From NCBI RefSeq assembly GCF_000758325.1, contig NZ_CP009459.1, forward strand, positions 2,356,001-2,420,000: 64,000 nt of DNA. Direction: 5' to 3'. Shown one piece after another: positions 19,442-30,430 of the stretch. The position numbers were made by a program, and so were the translations under genes. Under the pieces are notes generated by a model. The model searched no databases and was not told the DNA's origin. It saw nothing but the letters and a program-made list of their open reading frames with translations. Every line of letters starts with the position of its first letter. The stretch's first letter is position 1. Source of the DNA: Cedecea neteri (GTDB lineage: Bacteria > Pseudomonadota > Gammaproteobacteria > Enterobacterales > Enterobacteriaceae).

Positions 19442-20350
19442 TTAACCGAGCTGCTGCACGGCCTGTTCGAGGGCTGCCCGCAGCAGCTGGCGGTCGTGGC
19501 GATAGCGAATGTCGCTGGCCTCCAGCGGCTGTTGGATAACCAATCTGTCGCCTACTTCGCTGACGTCAACCTGCGGGCCAACCAGTACGGCATCGATAAC
19601 GCGTTTTCCGATATGCTGTTCCATCAACTCAAGTTTTTGGCGCAGGGAAAGGCTGGCTGCGGCAGGGCTTAGCTCTTTGCCCAGGTTGCCGATATACACC
19701 ATTGGCGCTGGCGTGCGGCGCAGCGCCTGATCCATCTCTTCAAGCAGCAGAATCGGCATCAGGCTGGTGTAAAAGCTCCCTGGGCCAATCAAAATTAAAT
19801 CGGCTTCAGCGATGGCTTCCAGGGCTTCACGCGTGGCCGGGACTTTAGGGTAGACCGCCAAATCCTGCGGTGGATTGGGCAACTGGTCGATACTCACTTC
19901 GCCATACACGGCGTTGCCCTGGTCGTCGGTAGCCATTAAATCGACCGGATGTTCCGACATCGGAATCAGCTGTGCATCGACCTTTAGCAAGTTGCGAATT
20001 AAATTGATTGCTTCCAGAGGGCGCACGCTGAGGTGATCCAGCGCTTTTAACATCAGGTTTCCGAGGTTATGGCCTGAAAGTTCGCCATTACCGCCAAAAC
20101 GGTACTCAAACATTGTCGATGCCACGCTTGGTTCGGTGATCAGCTGGTTCAGGCAGTTGCGCATATCTCCCCAGGCAATCCCGCCTTCAGAGCGCCGAAT
20201 ACGCCCCGTTGAACCACCGTTGTCGGTGGTGGTGACGATGCCGGTTAAACGTGAGCCAAGAGGGGAGAGAGATGACATTACTCTGCCCAGACCGTGCCCA
20301 CCGCCCAGTGCGACAACCCGATCAAGATCTGCAAGCGTGCGATTACGCAT
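19442..20350 (-). CDS. ybhK: YvcK/YbhK-family gluconeogenesis factor (UDP-sugar binding)
   Basis: A 302-residue protein of the YvcK/CofD-like family. It shows the nucleotide-binding start [31 protein letters not shown] and [18 protein letters not shown]. In Bacillus the homolog YvcK binds UDP-GlcNAc and is needed on gluconeogenic carbon sources; the E. coli protein is little studied. It is convergent with uvrB, ten bases apart, and divergent from moaA, as in E. coli. Confidence 0.93.
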   Translation of the reverse strand: MRNRTLADLDRVVALGGGHGLGRVMSSLSPLGSRLTGIVTTTDNGGSTGRIRRSEGGIAWGDMRNCLNQLITEPSVASTMFEYRFGGNGELSGHNLGNLMLKALDHLSVRPLEAINLIRNLLKVDAQLIPMSEHPVDLMATDDQGNAVYGEVSIDQLPNPPQDLAVYPKVPATREALEAIAEADLILIGPGSFYTSLMPILLLEEMDQALRRTPAPMVYIGNLGKELSPAAASLSLRQKLELMEQHIGKRVIDAVLVGPQVDVSEVGDRLVIQQPLEASDIRYRHDRQLLRAALEQAVQQLG

Positions 20351-20495
20351 AGAAAAGATAATCCTTAAGAGGCATACAGGCGCTTAAGGTAGCGTAAAAG
20401 CGCCAAAAAGACGATTCTTGCTCTGTGGATAATGATGCATATCAAAGTAAAAGTTAGCTTTTTAAGTACTCTGTAGCGAAATTAAGCAATCATCT

Positions 20496-20519
20496 CGTTA
20501 TGTATAGATTTATATAGCG
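20496..20519. promoter_or_regulatory. ModE-binding site upstream of moaA
   Basis: A 24-base dyad with half-sites CGTTATGT and ATATAGCG eight bases apart, the same geometry as the modA operator at 3539. In E. coli ModE-molybdate activates moaABCDE from an upstream site; this site is some 190 bases before moaA. Confidence 0.82.
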
Positions 20520-20574
20520 AAAACTGATATGGCGCGAAGCCAGATGTCGCGCTACTATCGCAGTAACACACACT

Positions 20575-20662
20575 CAAGCCCTGGTACCTAAGTCACAAGA
20601 TAAGGTGCCCTGGCCGCAGCCCCTGAGGTTGCCAGGGTGCAGGAAGAAATGACTGCATCTCC
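20575..20662 (+). ncRNA. Moco (molybdenum cofactor) riboswitch in the moaA leader
   Basis: The leader closely resembles the E. coli moaA leader. CCCTGG near 20580 pairs with CCAGGG near 20632, GGTACCT pairs with AGGTGCC around a loop AAGTCACAAGATA, and CCCCTGAGGTTGCCAGG with AGGAAGAAATG downstream are the hallmark conserved parts. In E. coli this RNA lowers moaA expression when molybdenum cofactor is plentiful. Exact boundaries are estimated. Confidence 0.88.
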
Positions 20663-20684
20663 CGTATTTGGAAAGGTGTACTCA

Positions 20685-21671
20685 GTGTCCCAGCTTACTG
20701 ATGCTTTTGCGCGTAAGTTCTATTACTTGCGCTTATCAATTACCGACGTCTGCAACTTTCGCTGCAGCTATTGCCTGCCTGATGGCTACAAGCCGCACGG
20801 CGTGGCCAATAAAAGCTTCCTCAACGTCGATGAAATCCGCCGCGTTACCCGGGCTTTCGCCGCTCTGGGAACCGAAAAGGTGCGTCTGACCGGCGGGGAA
20901 CCTTCTTTGCGCCGCGACTTTACCGAAATCATCGCCGCGGTGCGTGAAAACGCGTCGATTCGCCAGCTTGCGGTGACGACCAACGGCTATCGCCTGGCCC
21001 GGGATGTTAATGCCTGGCGTGATGCGGGGCTGACCGCCCTGAATGTTAGCGTCGACAGCCTGGACGCTCGTCAGTTTCATGCCATTACCGGTCAGGATAA
21101 ATTTCGTCAGGTGATGGAAGGCATTGACGCAGCTTTCAGCGCGGGCTTTGAGCGAGTAAAAGTGAACACCGTGCTGATGCGTGATGTAAACCACCATCAA
21201 CTTGAGACCTTCCTCGCCTGGATCAAACCGCGTCCCATTCAGCTCCGTTTTATTGAGCTGATGGAAACCGGCGACGGCGGCTCGATTTTCCGCAAACACC
21301 ATATTTCCGGCAAAACCATTCGCGACCAGCTGCTTGAACGCGGTTGGGTACACCAGCTGCGCCAGCGCAGCGACGGCCCTGCCCAGGTTTTCTGCCATCC
21401 CGATTATAAAGGCGAAATTGGGATCATCATGCCGTATGAGAAAGACTTCTGTGCCAGCTGCAACCGGCTGAGGGTTTCGTCCGTCGGCAACCTGCACCTC
21501 TGCCTGTTTGGCGATCAGGGGATTGCGTTACGCGATCTGTTGACGGATGACGGCCAGCAAAGCGAGCTGGAAGGGCGTATCTCTTCCGCGCTGGCGCAGA
21601 AAAAACAAACCCATTTCCTGCATGACGGTAATACCGGCATCACCCAAAATCTGTCGTATATCGGCGGCTAG
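20685..21671 (+). CDS. moaA: MoaA, GTP 3',8-cyclase
   Basis: A 328-residue radical SAM enzyme that starts molybdenum cofactor synthesis from GTP. The N-terminal cluster ligands are C23, C27 and C30 (CNFRCSYC); the C-terminal cluster motif is [18 protein letters not shown]; the protein ends in YIGG, the catalytic Gly-Gly tail. I chose GTG at 20685 ([16 protein letters not shown]) because it aligns with the E. coli start and GGAAAGG lies upstream. In-frame ATG at 20649 and GTG at 20637 lie within the riboswitch and are less likely. Confidence 0.95.
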   Translation: MSQLTDAFARKFYYLRLSITDVCNFRCSYCLPDGYKPHGVANKSFLNVDEIRRVTRAFAALGTEKVRLTGGEPSLRRDFTEIIAAVRENASIRQLAVTTNGYRLARDVNAWRDAGLTALNVSVDSLDARQFHAITGQDKFRQVMEGIDAAFSAGFERVKVNTVLMRDVNHHQLETFLAWIKPRPIQLRFIELMETGDGGSIFRKHHISGKTIRDQLLERGWVHQLRQRSDGPAQVFCHPDYKGEIGIIMPYEKDFCASCNRLRVSSVGNLHLCLFGDQGIALRDLLTDDGQQSELEGRISSALAQKKQTHFLHDGNTGITQNLSYIGG

Positions 21672-21695
21672 AGCCTGCCCACAAGGAGAATATCG

Positions 21696-22208
21696 ATGAG
21701 TCAGGTAAGCGCAGAGTTTATCCCGGCACGTATTGCTATTTTGACGGTGTCCAGCCGTCGTGGTGAAGAGGACGACACTTCGGGCCATTATCTGAGCGAG
21801 GTCGCCACGGAAGCGGGGCATCAGGTGGTCGACAAAGCTATCGCCAAAGAAAACCGTTATGCCATCCGGGCCGCAGTTTCGCAGTGGATTGCCGATGAGC
21901 AGGTTCAGGTGGTGCTGATCAACGGCGGCACCGGGTTTACCGACGGAGACCAGACGCCGGAGGCGCTTCTCCCGCTGTTTGACCGGGAAGTTGAAGGCTT
22001 TGGCGAACTGTTTCGTATGCTCTCATTTGAAGAGATTGGCACTTCTACGCTGCAGTCACGGGCCGTTGCGGGCATGGCGAACAAAACGCTGATTTTCGCC
22101 ATGCCGGGTTCAACAAAGGCCTGCCGCACTGCCTGGGAAAATATCATTCAACCTCAACTGGATGCTCGTCAGCGCCCGTGCAATTTCCACCCACATATTA
22201 AGAAGTAA
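21696..22208 (+). CDS. moaB: MoaB, molybdopterin adenylyltransferase family protein
   Basis: A 170-residue protein of the MogA/MoaB family. NGGTGFTDGDQTPEALLPLFD is the conserved pterin/nucleotide-binding segment, and MPGSTKACRTAWENI the C-terminal one. In E. coli MoaB is dispensable because MogA does the adenylation. It is preceded by AAGGAG and is the second gene of the moaABCDE operon. Confidence 0.95.
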   Translation: MSQVSAEFIPARIAILTVSSRRGEEDDTSGHYLSEVATEAGHQVVDKAIAKENRYAIRAAVSQWIADEQVQVVLINGGTGFTDGDQTPEALLPLFDREVEGFGELFRMLSFEEIGTSTLQSRAVAGMANKTLIFAMPGSTKACRTAWENIIQPQLDARQRPCNFHPHIKK

Positions 22209-22211
22209 GTT

Positions 22212-22697
22212 ATGTCGCATTTGACCCATATTAACGCCGCCGGGGAAGCCCATATGGTGGATGTGTCCGCCAAGGCTGAGACGGTTCGTGAGGCCCGCGC
22301 TGAAGCGTTTGTGACCATGCAGCCGGCAACGCTGGCGATGATTGTTGACGGCAGTCACCACAAAGGTGACGTTTTTGCCACTGCGCGTATCGCGGGGATC
22401 CAGGCTGCTAAACGTACCTGGGAACTGATTCCGCTGTGCCATCCGCTTTTACTGAGCAAAGTAGAAGTGCAGCTTGAGGCTCAGGCTGAGCAAAACCGCG
22501 TTCGCATTGAGTCCGTGTGCCGCCTGACGGGAAAAACCGGCGTAGAAATGGAGGCATTAACTGCGGCCTCCGTCGCCGCGTTGACCATTTATGATATGTG
22601 CAAGGCCGTACAAAAAGACATGACGATCGGCCCGGTGCGCCTGCTGGAAAAGAGCGGCGGAAAATCCGGCGACTTTAAGGTGGAAAACGATGCTTAA
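22212..22697 (+). CDS. moaC: MoaC, cyclic pyranopterin monophosphate synthase
   Basis: A 161-residue enzyme that converts the MoaA product to cyclic pyranopterin monophosphate. Conserved stretches are [55 protein letters not shown] and [19 protein letters not shown]. It starts three bases after moaB and overlaps moaD by eight bases. Confidence 0.97.
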   Translation: MSHLTHINAAGEAHMVDVSAKAETVREARAEAFVTMQPATLAMIVDGSHHKGDVFATARIAGIQAAKRTWELIPLCHPLLLSKVEVQLEAQAEQNRVRIESVCRLTGKTGVEMEALTAASVAALTIYDMCKAVQKDMTIGPVRLLEKSGGKSGDFKVENDA

Positions 22698-22935
22698 TGT
22701 TCTGTTTTTTGCCCAGGTACGAGAACTGGTTGGCTGCGATAGCCTCGCGCTGGATGAAGCCTACGGCGACGTGGAGCAACTGCGTGCGGCACTAGCCGAC
22801 AGAGGCAGTCGCTGGGCGCTGGCGCTGGAGTCCGGCAAGCTGCTGGCCGCGGTCAATCAAACGCTGGTGAGCTTTGATCATCCGCTGGCGAAGGGCGATG
22901 AAGTGGCATTTTTCCCTCCGGTAACAGGAGGTTAA
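22690..22935 (+). CDS. moaD: MoaD, molybdopterin synthase sulfur carrier subunit
   Basis: An 81-residue ubiquitin-like protein ending in VTGG; the terminal Gly-Gly is adenylated and thiocarboxylated and delivers sulfur to the molybdopterin precursor in a complex with MoaE. The start overlaps moaC, and the stop is directly followed by the moaE ATG. Confidence 0.96.
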   Translation: MLNVLFFAQVRELVGCDSLALDEAYGDVEQLRAALADRGSRWALALESGKLLAAVNQTLVSFDHPLAKGDEVAFFPPVTGG

Positions 22936-23388
22936 ATGGACAGCACCCGAATCATTGTTGGCCGCGAGAATTTTAACGTCGGCGAAGAATATCAGTGGCT
23001 TTCGCAGTGCGATGAAGACGGCGCCGTCGTGACCTTCACCGGTAAAGTTCGCAATCACAACCTTGGCGACAGCGTTAGTGCCCTGACGCTTGAACATTAT
23101 CCGGGCATGACCGAAAAAGCGCTGGCTGAGATTGTCGCCGAGGCCAGAAGCCGCTGGCCGTTGCAGCGAGTGACGGTGATCCACCGCATCGGCGAACTGT
23201 GGCCCGGCGATGAAATTGTTTTTGTCGGCGTGACGGGCGCGCACCGCAGCTCGGCGTTTGAAGCCGCCCAGTTCATCATGGATTACCTGAAAACCCGCGC
23301 CCCGTTCTGGAAACGTGAAGCGACCGCCGAAGGCGACCGCTGGGTCGAAGCCCGGGACAGCGATAAACAGGCGGCTAAACGCTGGTAG
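22936..23388 (+). CDS. moaE: MoaE, molybdopterin synthase catalytic subunit
   Basis: A 150-residue catalytic subunit that forms the dithiolene of molybdopterin with MoaD. GAVVTFTGKVRNHNLGDSV, LEHYPGMTEKAL, HRIGELWPGDEIVFVGV and DYLKTRAPFWKRE are the conserved blocks, the last with the catalytic Lys. Its ATG follows the moaD stop with no spacer, and GGAGG lies inside the moaD end. Confidence 0.97.
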   Translation: MDSTRIIVGRENFNVGEEYQWLSQCDEDGAVVTFTGKVRNHNLGDSVSALTLEHYPGMTEKALAEIVAEARSRWPLQRVTVIHRIGELWPGDEIVFVGVTGAHRSSAFEAAQFIMDYLKTRAPFWKREATAEGDRWVEARDSDKQAAKRW

Positions 23389-23478
23389 GCTACGCGGTCT
23401 GCGGGATGTGTTAATCTTAAAGCGGGCGAGCCAAACAGCTCGCGTCAGAAGCTTAATTCACAACACAGAGGAAGCATC

Positions 23479-24189
23479 ATGGACCGATTCCCGCGTCCCA
23501 ATGAGACTATCGTGCAGCGTGCCAATACGGGCCTTCAGACCTTTATGGCACAAGTTTACGGCTGGATGACCTGCGGTCTGCTTTTAACCGCCTTTATCGC
23601 GTGGTACGCAGCGAATACCCCGGCGGTTATGGAGTTTGTCTTCTCCAGTAAAATCACCTTCTTTGGTCTGATTATCGTTCAACTGGGGCTGGTCTTTGTG
23701 CTCTCCGGCATGGTGCACAAGCTGAGCGCCGGCGTGGCGACTTCGCTGTTTATGCTTTACTCGGCGCTGACCGGGTTGACCATGGCGAGCATTTTCCTGG
23801 TTTATACCTATTCGTCTATCGCCAGCACGTTTGTGGTGGCCGGTGGGATGTTTGGCGCCATGAGCCTCTATGGCTATACCACCAAACGTGACCTGAGCGG
23901 CTTCGGCAACATGCTGTTTATGGCGCTGATCGGAATTGTACTGGCTTCGCTGGTTAACTTCTGGCTGAAAAGCGATGCGCTCATGTGGGCCATCACCTAC
24001 ATCGGCGTGGTGGTGTTTGTGGGCCTGACCGCGTACGACACGCAGAAACTGAAAAACATCGGCGAGCAAATTGATACCCGCGACGCGCAAATGCTGCGTA
24101 AATACTCGATTCTGGGTGCCCTGACGCTGTATCTCGACTTCATCAACCTGTTCCTGATGCTGTTGCGTATCTTCGGCAACCGTCGTTAA
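23479..24189 (+). CDS. ybhL: YbhL, Bax inhibitor-1 (BI-1/YccA) family membrane protein
   Basis: A 236-residue inner-membrane protein with about seven transmembrane helices and the BI-1 signature regions GAMSLYGYTTKRDLSG and GLTAYDTQKLKNIGEQ, the latter with the conserved Asp implicated in pH/calcium sensing in bacterial homologs. It matches E. coli YbhL nearly throughout; physiological role unclear. A GC-rich hairpin follows the stop. Confidence 0.93.
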   Translation: MDRFPRPNETIVQRANTGLQTFMAQVYGWMTCGLLLTAFIAWYAANTPAVMEFVFSSKITFFGLIIVQLGLVFVLSGMVHKLSAGVATSLFMLYSALTGLTMASIFLVYTYSSIASTFVVAGGMFGAMSLYGYTTKRDLSGFGNMLFMALIGIVLASLVNFWLKSDALMWAITYIGVVVFVGLTAYDTQKLKNIGEQIDTRDAQMLRKYSILGALTLYLDFINLFLMLLRIFGNRR

Positions 24190-24196
24190 TGTCAGC

Positions 24197-24222
24197 ATTC
24201 CCTCTCCTTCGGGGGAGGGAAT
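24197..24222. terminator. Hairpin after ybhL, likely terminator or REP-like repeat
   Basis: ATTCCCTC and GAGGGAAT close a hairpin eight bases after the ybhL stop, followed by TTTCCCC. The arms resemble the REP-like hairpins at 32076-32258, so it may be a repeat acting as a weak terminator. Confidence 0.5.
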
Positions 24223-24373
24223 TTCCCCACAGTTTTGCTTTTCCTCCCGCGACTTTTCCCTGTCTGAACGGAAATATATTGCAATATCTGTCACAAAAAG
24301 GGGGCGTATTGAGGAAATTTCCGTACACTTGCGTACTCTGATTAACAGGAAGAAATACTCCAGGAGATAAAAC

Positions 24374-24781
24374 ATGAAGTGGCAACAACGTGTAAGAGTG
24401 AGAACCGGACTGGGTTGCTGGCAGATTATGCTGCATCTTGCGGTGGTCGCTGCGCTGCTCGTTGGCTGGAAAACCGCGACCCTGATCCCCGTGGGCGTAG
24501 GGCTGTGCCTGCTTTATGTCGCCACCGTGGTGCTGATGTTTATCTTCCAGCGTTTTCACACCGGCCTGCTGCGCGATATCGGTGACTTCCTTGAAGAGCT
24601 CACCACGACCTGGTATTTCGGCAACGCTATGATTGCGCTGTGGCTGCTGTCACGCGTGGTGCAAAGTCACCTTCTTCTGGCGCTGGCCGGCATGGCGATG
24701 CTCGCCGGACCGGCTATCTTCTCTCTGCTCGCGAAAGACAAATCACGCAATCTTGCGTCTAAACATCCAGTACGCCGCTGA
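24374..24781 (+). CDS. ybhQ: YbhQ, small inner-membrane protein
   Basis: A 135-residue protein with four predicted transmembrane segments, matching E. coli YbhQ (MKWQQRVRV at the start, [11 protein letters not shown] in the middle, LLAKDKS and KHPVRR at the end). Function is unknown. AGGAGATAAAAC precedes the ATG. In E. coli ybhM, ybhN, clsB and ybhP lie between ybhL and ybhQ; here they are absent. The last 39 bases overlap the convergent ybhR. Confidence 0.9.
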   Translation: MKWQQRVRVRTGLGCWQIMLHLAVVAALLVGWKTATLIPVGVGLCLLYVATVVLMFIFQRFHTGLLRDIGDFLEELTTTWYFGNAMIALWLLSRVVQSHLLLALAGMAMLAGPAIFSLLAKDKSRNLASKHPVRR

Positions 24782-25849
24782 ACCCGTTGTGGCCGCAATC
24801 ACCAGCAGCGGCCACAAACTCTGCCAGACAATCCCAAAGCTCGCATCCTTCAGGTAAATCTGTTTCGTGATGTCGGTGAAATGACGAATCGGGTTTATCC
24901 ACGTTAAATCCTGCAGCCACACCGGCATGTTTTCCACCGGCGAAACATAGCCGGAGAGCAGGATCGCTGGCATCATAAAGACAAACACGCCGATAAACGC
25001 CTGCTGCTGGGTTGAGCAGAGGGCGGAAATCAGCAGCCCGAACCCCACCAGCGATAGCCCGTAGATAATCATCGTGAAGTAAAACAGCAGCAGCGAGCCG
25101 GAGAAGGGGATGTGATATCCCCAAATCCCTACCGCCAGCACAATGGTGGCCTGCACCAGCGCGACAATCTGCGCGGGAACCGCTTTGCCAATAAATATTT
25201 GCCAGGTGGCCAGGGGAGAAACCAACAGCTGATCGAGCGTGCCTTGCTCGCGCTCGCGGGCAACCGAAAGGGACGTCACAATCATCACGCCAATGGTGGT
25301 AATCATCGCAATCAGCGACGGCACCACAAACCATTTGTAATCGAGGTTAGGGTTGTACCAGTTGCGAATAGTCAGCTCGCTGTTGTTGGGTTTGGGCATA
25401 CCGGTCATCAGCTCTTGCTGATAGTTATTGACGATTTGCTGGAGGTAATTCGCGGCAATTTGCGCGCTGTTTGAGTTCCGCCCGTCAAGCAGGATTTGCA
25501 GCTTTGCCGGATTCTGACTGGCAATATCGCGCGAGAAATTCGCCGGGAAGCGAATCAGCAGCAGCGCTTTTTGGTTGTCTATCGTCGGCTTTATTTCCTG
25601 CGGGCTTTTCAGCAACAGCACGTGGCTGAATGCGCTGGCGCGGGCAAAGCGCTGGGTCAGCTCAATCGAGTTGTTGCCGTTGTCTTCGTTATAGATAGCG
25701 ATAGTGGCATTGGTGACCTCAAGCGTGGCGGCAAACGGGAACAAAAGCACCTGCAGCAGCACCGGCAAAATCAGAATGGCGCGGGTTTGCGGCTCGCGCA
25801 GCAGCGACTGCAGCTCTTTGCGAATCAACGTCCATAAACGATAAAACAT
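24743..25849 (-). CDS. ybhR: YbhR, ABC-2 type exporter permease
   Basis: A 368-residue ABC-2 permease with an N-terminal membrane anchor, a large periplasmic domain (about residues 45-175) and five or more C-terminal helices, including [21 protein letters not shown], the typical cytoplasmic coupling segment. YbhFSR exports drugs and cations in E. coli (tetracyclines, cefoperazone, Na+/Li+ have been reported). It is the last gene of the cecR-ybhGFSR operon, ten bases after ybhS. Confidence 0.93.
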   Translation of the reverse strand: MFYRLWTLIRKELQSLLREPQTRAILILPVLLQVLLFPFAATLEVTNATIAIYNEDNGNNSIELTQRFARASAFSHVLLLKSPQEIKPTIDNQKALLLIRFPANFSRDIASQNPAKLQILLDGRNSNSAQIAANYLQQIVNNYQQELMTGMPKPNNSELTIRNWYNPNLDYKWFVVPSLIAMITTIGVMIVTSLSVAREREQGTLDQLLVSPLATWQIFIGKAVPAQIVALVQATIVLAVGIWGYHIPFSGSLLLFYFTMIIYGLSLVGFGLLISALCSTQQQAFIGVFVFMMPAILLSGYVSPVENMPVWLQDLTWINPIRHFTDITKQIYLKDASFGIVWQSLWPLLVIAATTGSAAYWMFRRKIA

Positions 25850-25859
25850 GCTTTCTCCC

Positions 25860-26999
25860 TTAATCGAGCCGACGTTTGGTTTTCAGCGCCGTCAGGCCGA
25901 TAAACATCACCGCCGAGGCAATCAAAAACAGCGTGTTGACGATCAACACCGAGGTGATATTCCCCGCCAGGAACAGGCTTTGCAGGGTGCTGACAAAGTA
26001 GCGCGCCGGGATGACGTAGGTTACCGCCCGGATAATCGCTGGCATGCTGTCTATCTGGAAAATAAAGCCGGACAGCATGATGGACGGTAAAAATGCAGCG
26101 TTCAGCGCGACCTGCGCGGCGTTAAACTGGTTACGCGTAATGGTGGAAATCAGCAGCCCCATGCCCAGCGTACTGAGTAAAAACAGGCTGGTGATCAGAA
26201 ACAGCAGCACCAGCGAGCCGCGCCACGGCACGCCGAGAATAAACACCGTCACCAGCATACAAAGCAGCATGGCTAACATCCCCAAAACATAATAGGGCAC
26301 CAGTTTGCAGAGCAGCAGTTCGGTCTTTGTCACCTGCGTGGAAAGCAGGGCCTCCATGGTGCCGCGCTCCCATTCGCGGGCCACGACCAGAGACGTCAGT
26401 ATTGCGCCAATGACCGTCATGATGATGGTCACCGCGCCGGGAATAATAAAGTGCTGGCTGATGGCGGCGGGGTTAAACCAATAGCGCAGCTGTACGTCGA
26501 TTAAAGGCTCAAAATGCTCCCCACGATCTTCCGCCCGCTGCTGTTGCCAGAGCTGCCATATCCCCTGCATATAGCCCTGAACAAAGTTAGCCGTATTGGG
26601 CTCGCTGCCGTCGGTGATCACCTGAATCGGAGCCGTTGCGCCGGGGCGGGCCATGTTCTGCGCAAAGTCAGGAGGAATCGTCACCATGCCGCGAATCTTC
26701 CCGGCCTGCATCAGTTGAATCAGCTGCTCGCGGTTATCGCTGATGGTGGGTTCAATAAACGGCGAGGCACTGATGGCGTGAGTGAAGTCCAGCGCGTCCT
26801 CGCTCTGCTGCTCGATCAGCACGCCGACGTGGAGGCGGCTGGAGTCCAGGTTAATGCCGTAGCCGAAGATAAACAGCAGCAGAAGAGGGATAACCACGGC
26901 GATTAACCAGCTGCTGGGATCACGCACGATTTGCCGGGTTTCTTTCACGCACAGGGCGCGGACGCGGCGCCACGATATCCTTTGGCTATGTTCGCTCAT
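25860..26999 (-). CDS. ybhS: YbhS, ABC-2 type exporter permease
   Basis: A 379-residue paralog of YbhR with the same architecture: short cytoplasmic N-terminus ([21 protein letters not shown]), one helix, a periplasmic domain, then a helix bundle with the coupling segment [19 protein letters not shown]. It pairs with YbhR to form the membrane part of the exporter. Its start overlaps ybhF by 14 bases. Confidence 0.93.
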   Translation of the reverse strand: MSEHSQRISWRRVRALCVKETRQIVRDPSSWLIAVVIPLLLLFIFGYGINLDSSRLHVGVLIEQQSEDALDFTHAISASPFIEPTISDNREQLIQLMQAGKIRGMVTIPPDFAQNMARPGATAPIQVITDGSEPNTANFVQGYMQGIWQLWQQQRAEDRGEHFEPLIDVQLRYWFNPAAISQHFIIPGAVTIIMTVIGAILTSLVVAREWERGTMEALLSTQVTKTELLLCKLVPYYVLGMLAMLLCMLVTVFILGVPWRGSLVLLFLITSLFLLSTLGMGLLISTITRNQFNAAQVALNAAFLPSIMLSGFIFQIDSMPAIIRAVTYVIPARYFVSTLQSLFLAGNITSVLIVNTLFLIASAVMFIGLTALKTKRRLD

Positions 27000-28734
27000 C
27001 GCTGTGCTCCTTATCCCATTCGTGAATCAGCCCGATAAACGCCTGCTCCATGGTGGGGTCAGGCGTGTCGTCATCTGCTATCTGCTGTTTCAGGTCGTCC
27101 GGCGTGCCGCTGGCAATCAGCTTGCCCCGGTATACCAGCCCGATGCGGTCGCAGTATTCGGCCTCATCCATAAAGTGAGTGGTCACCATCACCGTCACGC
27201 CTTTTTCTACCATGCTGTTGATATGCAGCCAGAACTCGCGGCGGGTAATGGGATCCACACCGGAAGTCGGTTCGTCGAGAAACAGAATATCCGGTTCGTG
27301 CATCAGCGAGCAGGCAAGCGCCAGTCGCTGCTTAAAACCCAGCGGCAGAGAATCTGTCGTGCTATTGGCGATAGGCTGCAGCGCAAACGCCTCGCTCATG
27401 CGGGCAATTTTGTCCTGCTGGGCGCGCCCGCGGAGGCCATAAACGCCGGAGAAGAAACGGAGGTTTTGTGCCACCGTCAGGTTGCCGTAGAGGGAGAATT
27501 TTTGCGCCATGTAGCCCAGGTGCTGGCGTGCTTTGCCGGAGCTGGTTTTCAAATCCATATCCAGCACCAGCGCTTTGCCCGAAGTGGGGACTAACAAACC
27601 GCACATCATCTTGAAGGTGGTGGACTTACCGGCGCCGTTAGGGCCAAGCAGCCCGAAGATTTCACCGCGCTTAACGGCAAAGTTAACGTGGTCGGTTGCG
27701 GCAAAGTCACCGAATTTTTTGGTTAGCTCTTCGGCCTGAATCACCGTTTCGCCGGGCTCGCCGTCAACGGTATGAAGAATATCGCCCAGCGGCGATTCGT
27801 TCGCGGCGGCGCCACCCAGCAAATCAATAAAAGCGTCTTCAAAGCGCGGGTCAGTTTCTTTCAGGCTGGTCTCGGGCACGTTCAGGGCATTTGCCAGCTC
27901 GCTCACTTTGGCCTCTTTAGCAAGGATCAGCCGCACCGAGCGCCCCTGAATCACGCCGTCGCTGACCTGCGGCAGCTTCAGCGCGCGCTGAAGCAGCTGG
28001 CGGTTATTCTCGTGCTCGTGGCTGACCAGCAGTGAACGTCCGGCCATCTTTTGCGTGAGCGCTTTCGGCGCGCCGTGATAAAGCAGTTCGCCTTCGTTCA
28101 TCAGCAGGATTTCCCGGCATTGCTCGGCCTCATCGAGATACGATGTGCTCCAGAGGATTAGCATGCCTTCACCCGCCAGCTCGTGCACCATTTGCCACAG
28201 TTCCCGCCGGGATATGGGGTCTACGCCTACGCCAGGCTCGTCCAGCAAAAGGACTTTCGGCTGGCCGACGAGCGTACAGGCGAGACCAAGTTTTTGCTTC
28301 ATCCCGCCCGAGAGCTTGCCCGCCAGCCGTTCGGTAAACGGACCGAGGGACGTGAATTCCAGTAACCGGGCAAATGTGCTTTTGCGCTGCTCCCCGGTCA
28401 CGCCGCGCAGGTCGGCATAGAGCGTCAGGTTTTCCATTACCGTCAAATCTTCGTACAGGCCAAATTTCTGCGGCATGTAGCCCAGTTCAGCGTGCAGAGC
28501 GCGGTCGTCTTTAATCGGGTCGAGGCCGATCACTGAGGCACTGCCTTCGCTTGGCTGCAGCAGCCCTGCGAGCATTCTCATTAGCGTGGTTTTCCCCGCG
28601 CCGTCCGGGCCTACCAGCCCGGTGACTGCCCCGGCGTGAATTTCGCAATCCAGGCTGGCGACGGCCGGTTTTTCAAGTCCAGGGAAACGCTTCACCAGCC
28701 CCTGCAGATGAATAACCGCGTCATTGCTGCTCAT
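26986..28734 (-). CDS. ybhF: YbhF, tandem ABC ATPase of the YbhFSR exporter
   Basis: A 582-residue protein with two fused ABC ATPase domains. The first has Walker [15 protein letters not shown] (near residue 40), signature [10 protein letters not shown] and Walker [13 protein letters not shown]. The second has Walker [15 protein letters not shown] (near residue 365), a modified signature [12 protein letters not shown], and Walker [13 protein letters not shown]. Fused nucleotide-binding halves are normal for YbhF. It overlaps ybhG and ybhS by 14 bases each. Confidence 0.94.
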   Translation of the reverse strand: MSSNDAVIHLQGLVKRFPGLEKPAVASLDCEIHAGAVTGLVGPDGAGKTTLMRMLAGLLQPSEGSASVIGLDPIKDDRALHAELGYMPQKFGLYEDLTVMENLTLYADLRGVTGEQRKSTFARLLEFTSLGPFTERLAGKLSGGMKQKLGLACTLVGQPKVLLLDEPGVGVDPISRRELWQMVHELAGEGMLILWSTSYLDEAEQCREILLMNEGELLYHGAPKALTQKMAGRSLLVSHEHENNRQLLQRALKLPQVSDGVIQGRSVRLILAKEAKVSELANALNVPETSLKETDPRFEDAFIDLLGGAAANESPLGDILHTVDGEPGETVIQAEELTKKFGDFAATDHVNFAVKRGEIFGLLGPNGAGKSTTFKMMCGLLVPTSGKALVLDMDLKTSSGKARQHLGYMAQKFSLYGNLTVAQNLRFFSGVYGLRGRAQQDKIARMSEAFALQPIANSTTDSLPLGFKQRLALACSLMHEPDILFLDEPTSGVDPITRREFWLHINSMVEKGVTVMVTTHFMDEAEYCDRIGLVYRGKLIASGTPDDLKQQIADDDTPDPTMEQAFIGLIHEWDKEHSDERT

Positions 28735-29731
28735 GCTGAGCTCCAGCGTTGAATTTCACCGTAACGGGCATGCCCTGACGCAGCGCGTCATCTGCATCGG
28801 TCACGATAATGCGTAAGCGGTAGACTAAATCCGTGCGCAAATCGGGAGTTTCAACGGTTTTGGGCGTGAACTCCGCCGTTGGAGACACAAAGCCCACTTT
28901 GCCGTGATATGGCTTGTCCGGGCGGCCATCGGTGTAAATCAGCAGTTCGCTGCCGGGTTTGGCCTGCCCGAGGTTGGTTTCGTCGATATAAGCGCGAACC
29001 CAAACCGGGCGTGTGAGCGACAGGGTGAGTACCGTGCTGCCTGCGTTAAGCATGCTGCCGGGTTCAACGGCGCGGGTCAGCAGAGTACCGTCAGAAGGCG
29101 CAATCAGCGTGGTGTCCTGCAGATCTAGCTGCGACTGAGCCAACTGCGCTTTGGCTTGCTGAAGGCTGGCCTGCGCCTGAGCAATTTCCTGCGGGCGGTT
29201 GCCGCTGCGGTACTGGCTGAGCTTATCCTGGGCCGCCTTCAGCGTGGCTTTTGCCTGGTCGCTGGATGAGCGGGCGTTGGCTAAATCATTCGCTGAAATA
29301 GTTTTGGTCGCCCACAGTCCCTGCTGGCGCTGGTAGAAGTTTTGCGCGTAATCGTAGGCTGCCTGCGCCTGATTAACCTGCGCCGCAGCCTGGGCTATTT
29401 CTTCGTCGCGGTAGCCAGCAATAATCAAATCGTACTTAGCCTGGGCGGCCGCCACGTTGGCCTCGGCCTGGCGCAACGCGTTTTCATAGGGCGCTTTATC
29501 TATCAGCCCAAGCGGTTCACCAGTTTTGATCGCATCGCCTTCATCAACCTCAAGCGCCGCAAGCCGCCCTCCCACGCGGAAACTCAAGTTAACGGTGCGG
29601 ATATCCACGTTGCCGTAGAGCGTGAGCTCGCTGTTTTGCCGGCTCTGATACCATTTCCAGCCGCCAAACGCCGCAGCCACGAGCGCTACAATCACAATCA
29701 CGGCAATCACCGGCTTCTTATTGTTCATCAC
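28721..29731 (-). CDS. ybhG: YbhG, HlyD-type membrane fusion protein
   Basis: A 336-residue periplasmic adaptor with an N-terminal membrane anchor (about residues 7-23), a lipoyl half ([20 protein letters not shown]), a long Ala/Gln-rich coiled-coil hairpin (about residues 75-210) and a beta-barrel end ([20 protein letters not shown]). It probably links YbhFSR to an outer-membrane channel. The start is GTG at 29731 or ATG at 29728; the MM-start of the E. coli protein favours the first. It overlaps cecR by 14 bases. Confidence 0.92.
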   Translation of the reverse strand: MMNNKKPVIAVIVIVALVAAAFGGWKWYQSRQNSELTLYGNVDIRTVNLSFRVGGRLAALEVDEGDAIKTGEPLGLIDKAPYENALRQAEANVAAAQAKYDLIIAGYRDEEIAQAAAQVNQAQAAYDYAQNFYQRQQGLWATKTISANDLANARSSSDQAKATLKAAQDKLSQYRSGNRPQEIAQAQASLQQAKAQLAQSQLDLQDTTLIAPSDGTLLTRAVEPGSMLNAGSTVLTLSLTRPVWVRAYIDETNLGQAKPGSELLIYTDGRPDKPYHGKVGFVSPTAEFTPKTVETPDLRTDLVYRLRIIVTDADDALRQGMPVTVKFNAGAQHEQQ

Positions 29732-30413
29732 TAGCGTTTCCTCTGTTTAAAGATAATCCCTGCAGGATGAAATCAACGTGGCTCAGCACCACGCGGCTTA
29801 TTTGCTGCACCCTGGCCTGGTCAAACTGAGGCCAGCCGGTACGCAACAGAATCGTTTCTCGCCCCAGCCGGAAGGCCAGTACCTGGCCGAGCAGCGTGTG
29901 GGTATGCAAAATAGTGTCGGTATCAAAAGGATCTCGCCCGGTGTAATGCGCCACCAGTGTGGTCAGCAGGGTGTGCATCGGGTCGATAACCTGCTGGTGA
30001 ATAAGCTGATAAGCGGCGGTCGGGGAAAGCTGTTCGCGGGAGATAAATTTGCTCAGGTTGAGCGTGTCGTCGGCGGTCAGCAGGGCGATCATTTGCCCGA
30101 GGGCGGTATGGATAAGATGCCGTATTTTCTCTTTGTCCGTTTCGGGCTGGCGCAGCAGGGCTTCGGCGCGGGCAACATGCTCGTGAAAATTACCGCTGAT
30201 GAAGTCAGCAATCCACTGGGCGGATGCCATATATAGCGCTTCTTTGGAGCCAAAGTAGTAGGTGATCGCGGCAATATTTTGCCCGGCCTGGGCGGCGATA
30301 TCTCGCGTGGTGGCGTGCATGCCATACTCTGCGAACTGCGCGATGGCGGCGGTGATGAGCGTATTTTTAGCCTGCTCTCCGCGGCTGGTGACCGGCGTCG
30401 GCGAAGGTGTCAT
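29718..30413 (-). CDS. cecR: CecR, TetR-family repressor of the ybhGFSR operon and rhlE
   Basis: A 231-residue TetR-type repressor. The N-terminal helix-turn-helix is [26 protein letters not shown] (about residues 36-61). The C-terminal ligand domain is of the CecR/YbiH type. In E. coli CecR represses ybhGFSR and the neighbouring rhlE and affects sensitivity to cefoperazone and chloramphenicol. It is the first gene of the operon and its own start lies beside a 20-bp perfect palindrome, its likely operator. Confidence 0.92.
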   Translation of the reverse strand: MTPSPTPVTSRGEQAKNTLITAAIAQFAEYGMHATTRDIAAQAGQNIAAITYYFGSKEALYMASAQWIADFISGNFHEHVARAEALLRQPETDKEKIRHLIHTALGQMIALLTADDTLNLSKFISREQLSPTAAYQLIHQQVIDPMHTLLTTLVAHYTGRDPFDTDTILHTHTLLGQVLAFRLGRETILLRTGWPQFDQARVQQISRVVLSHVDFILQGLSLNRGNASDEQ

Positions 30414-30430
30414 ACCGACCTCTTAAAATG

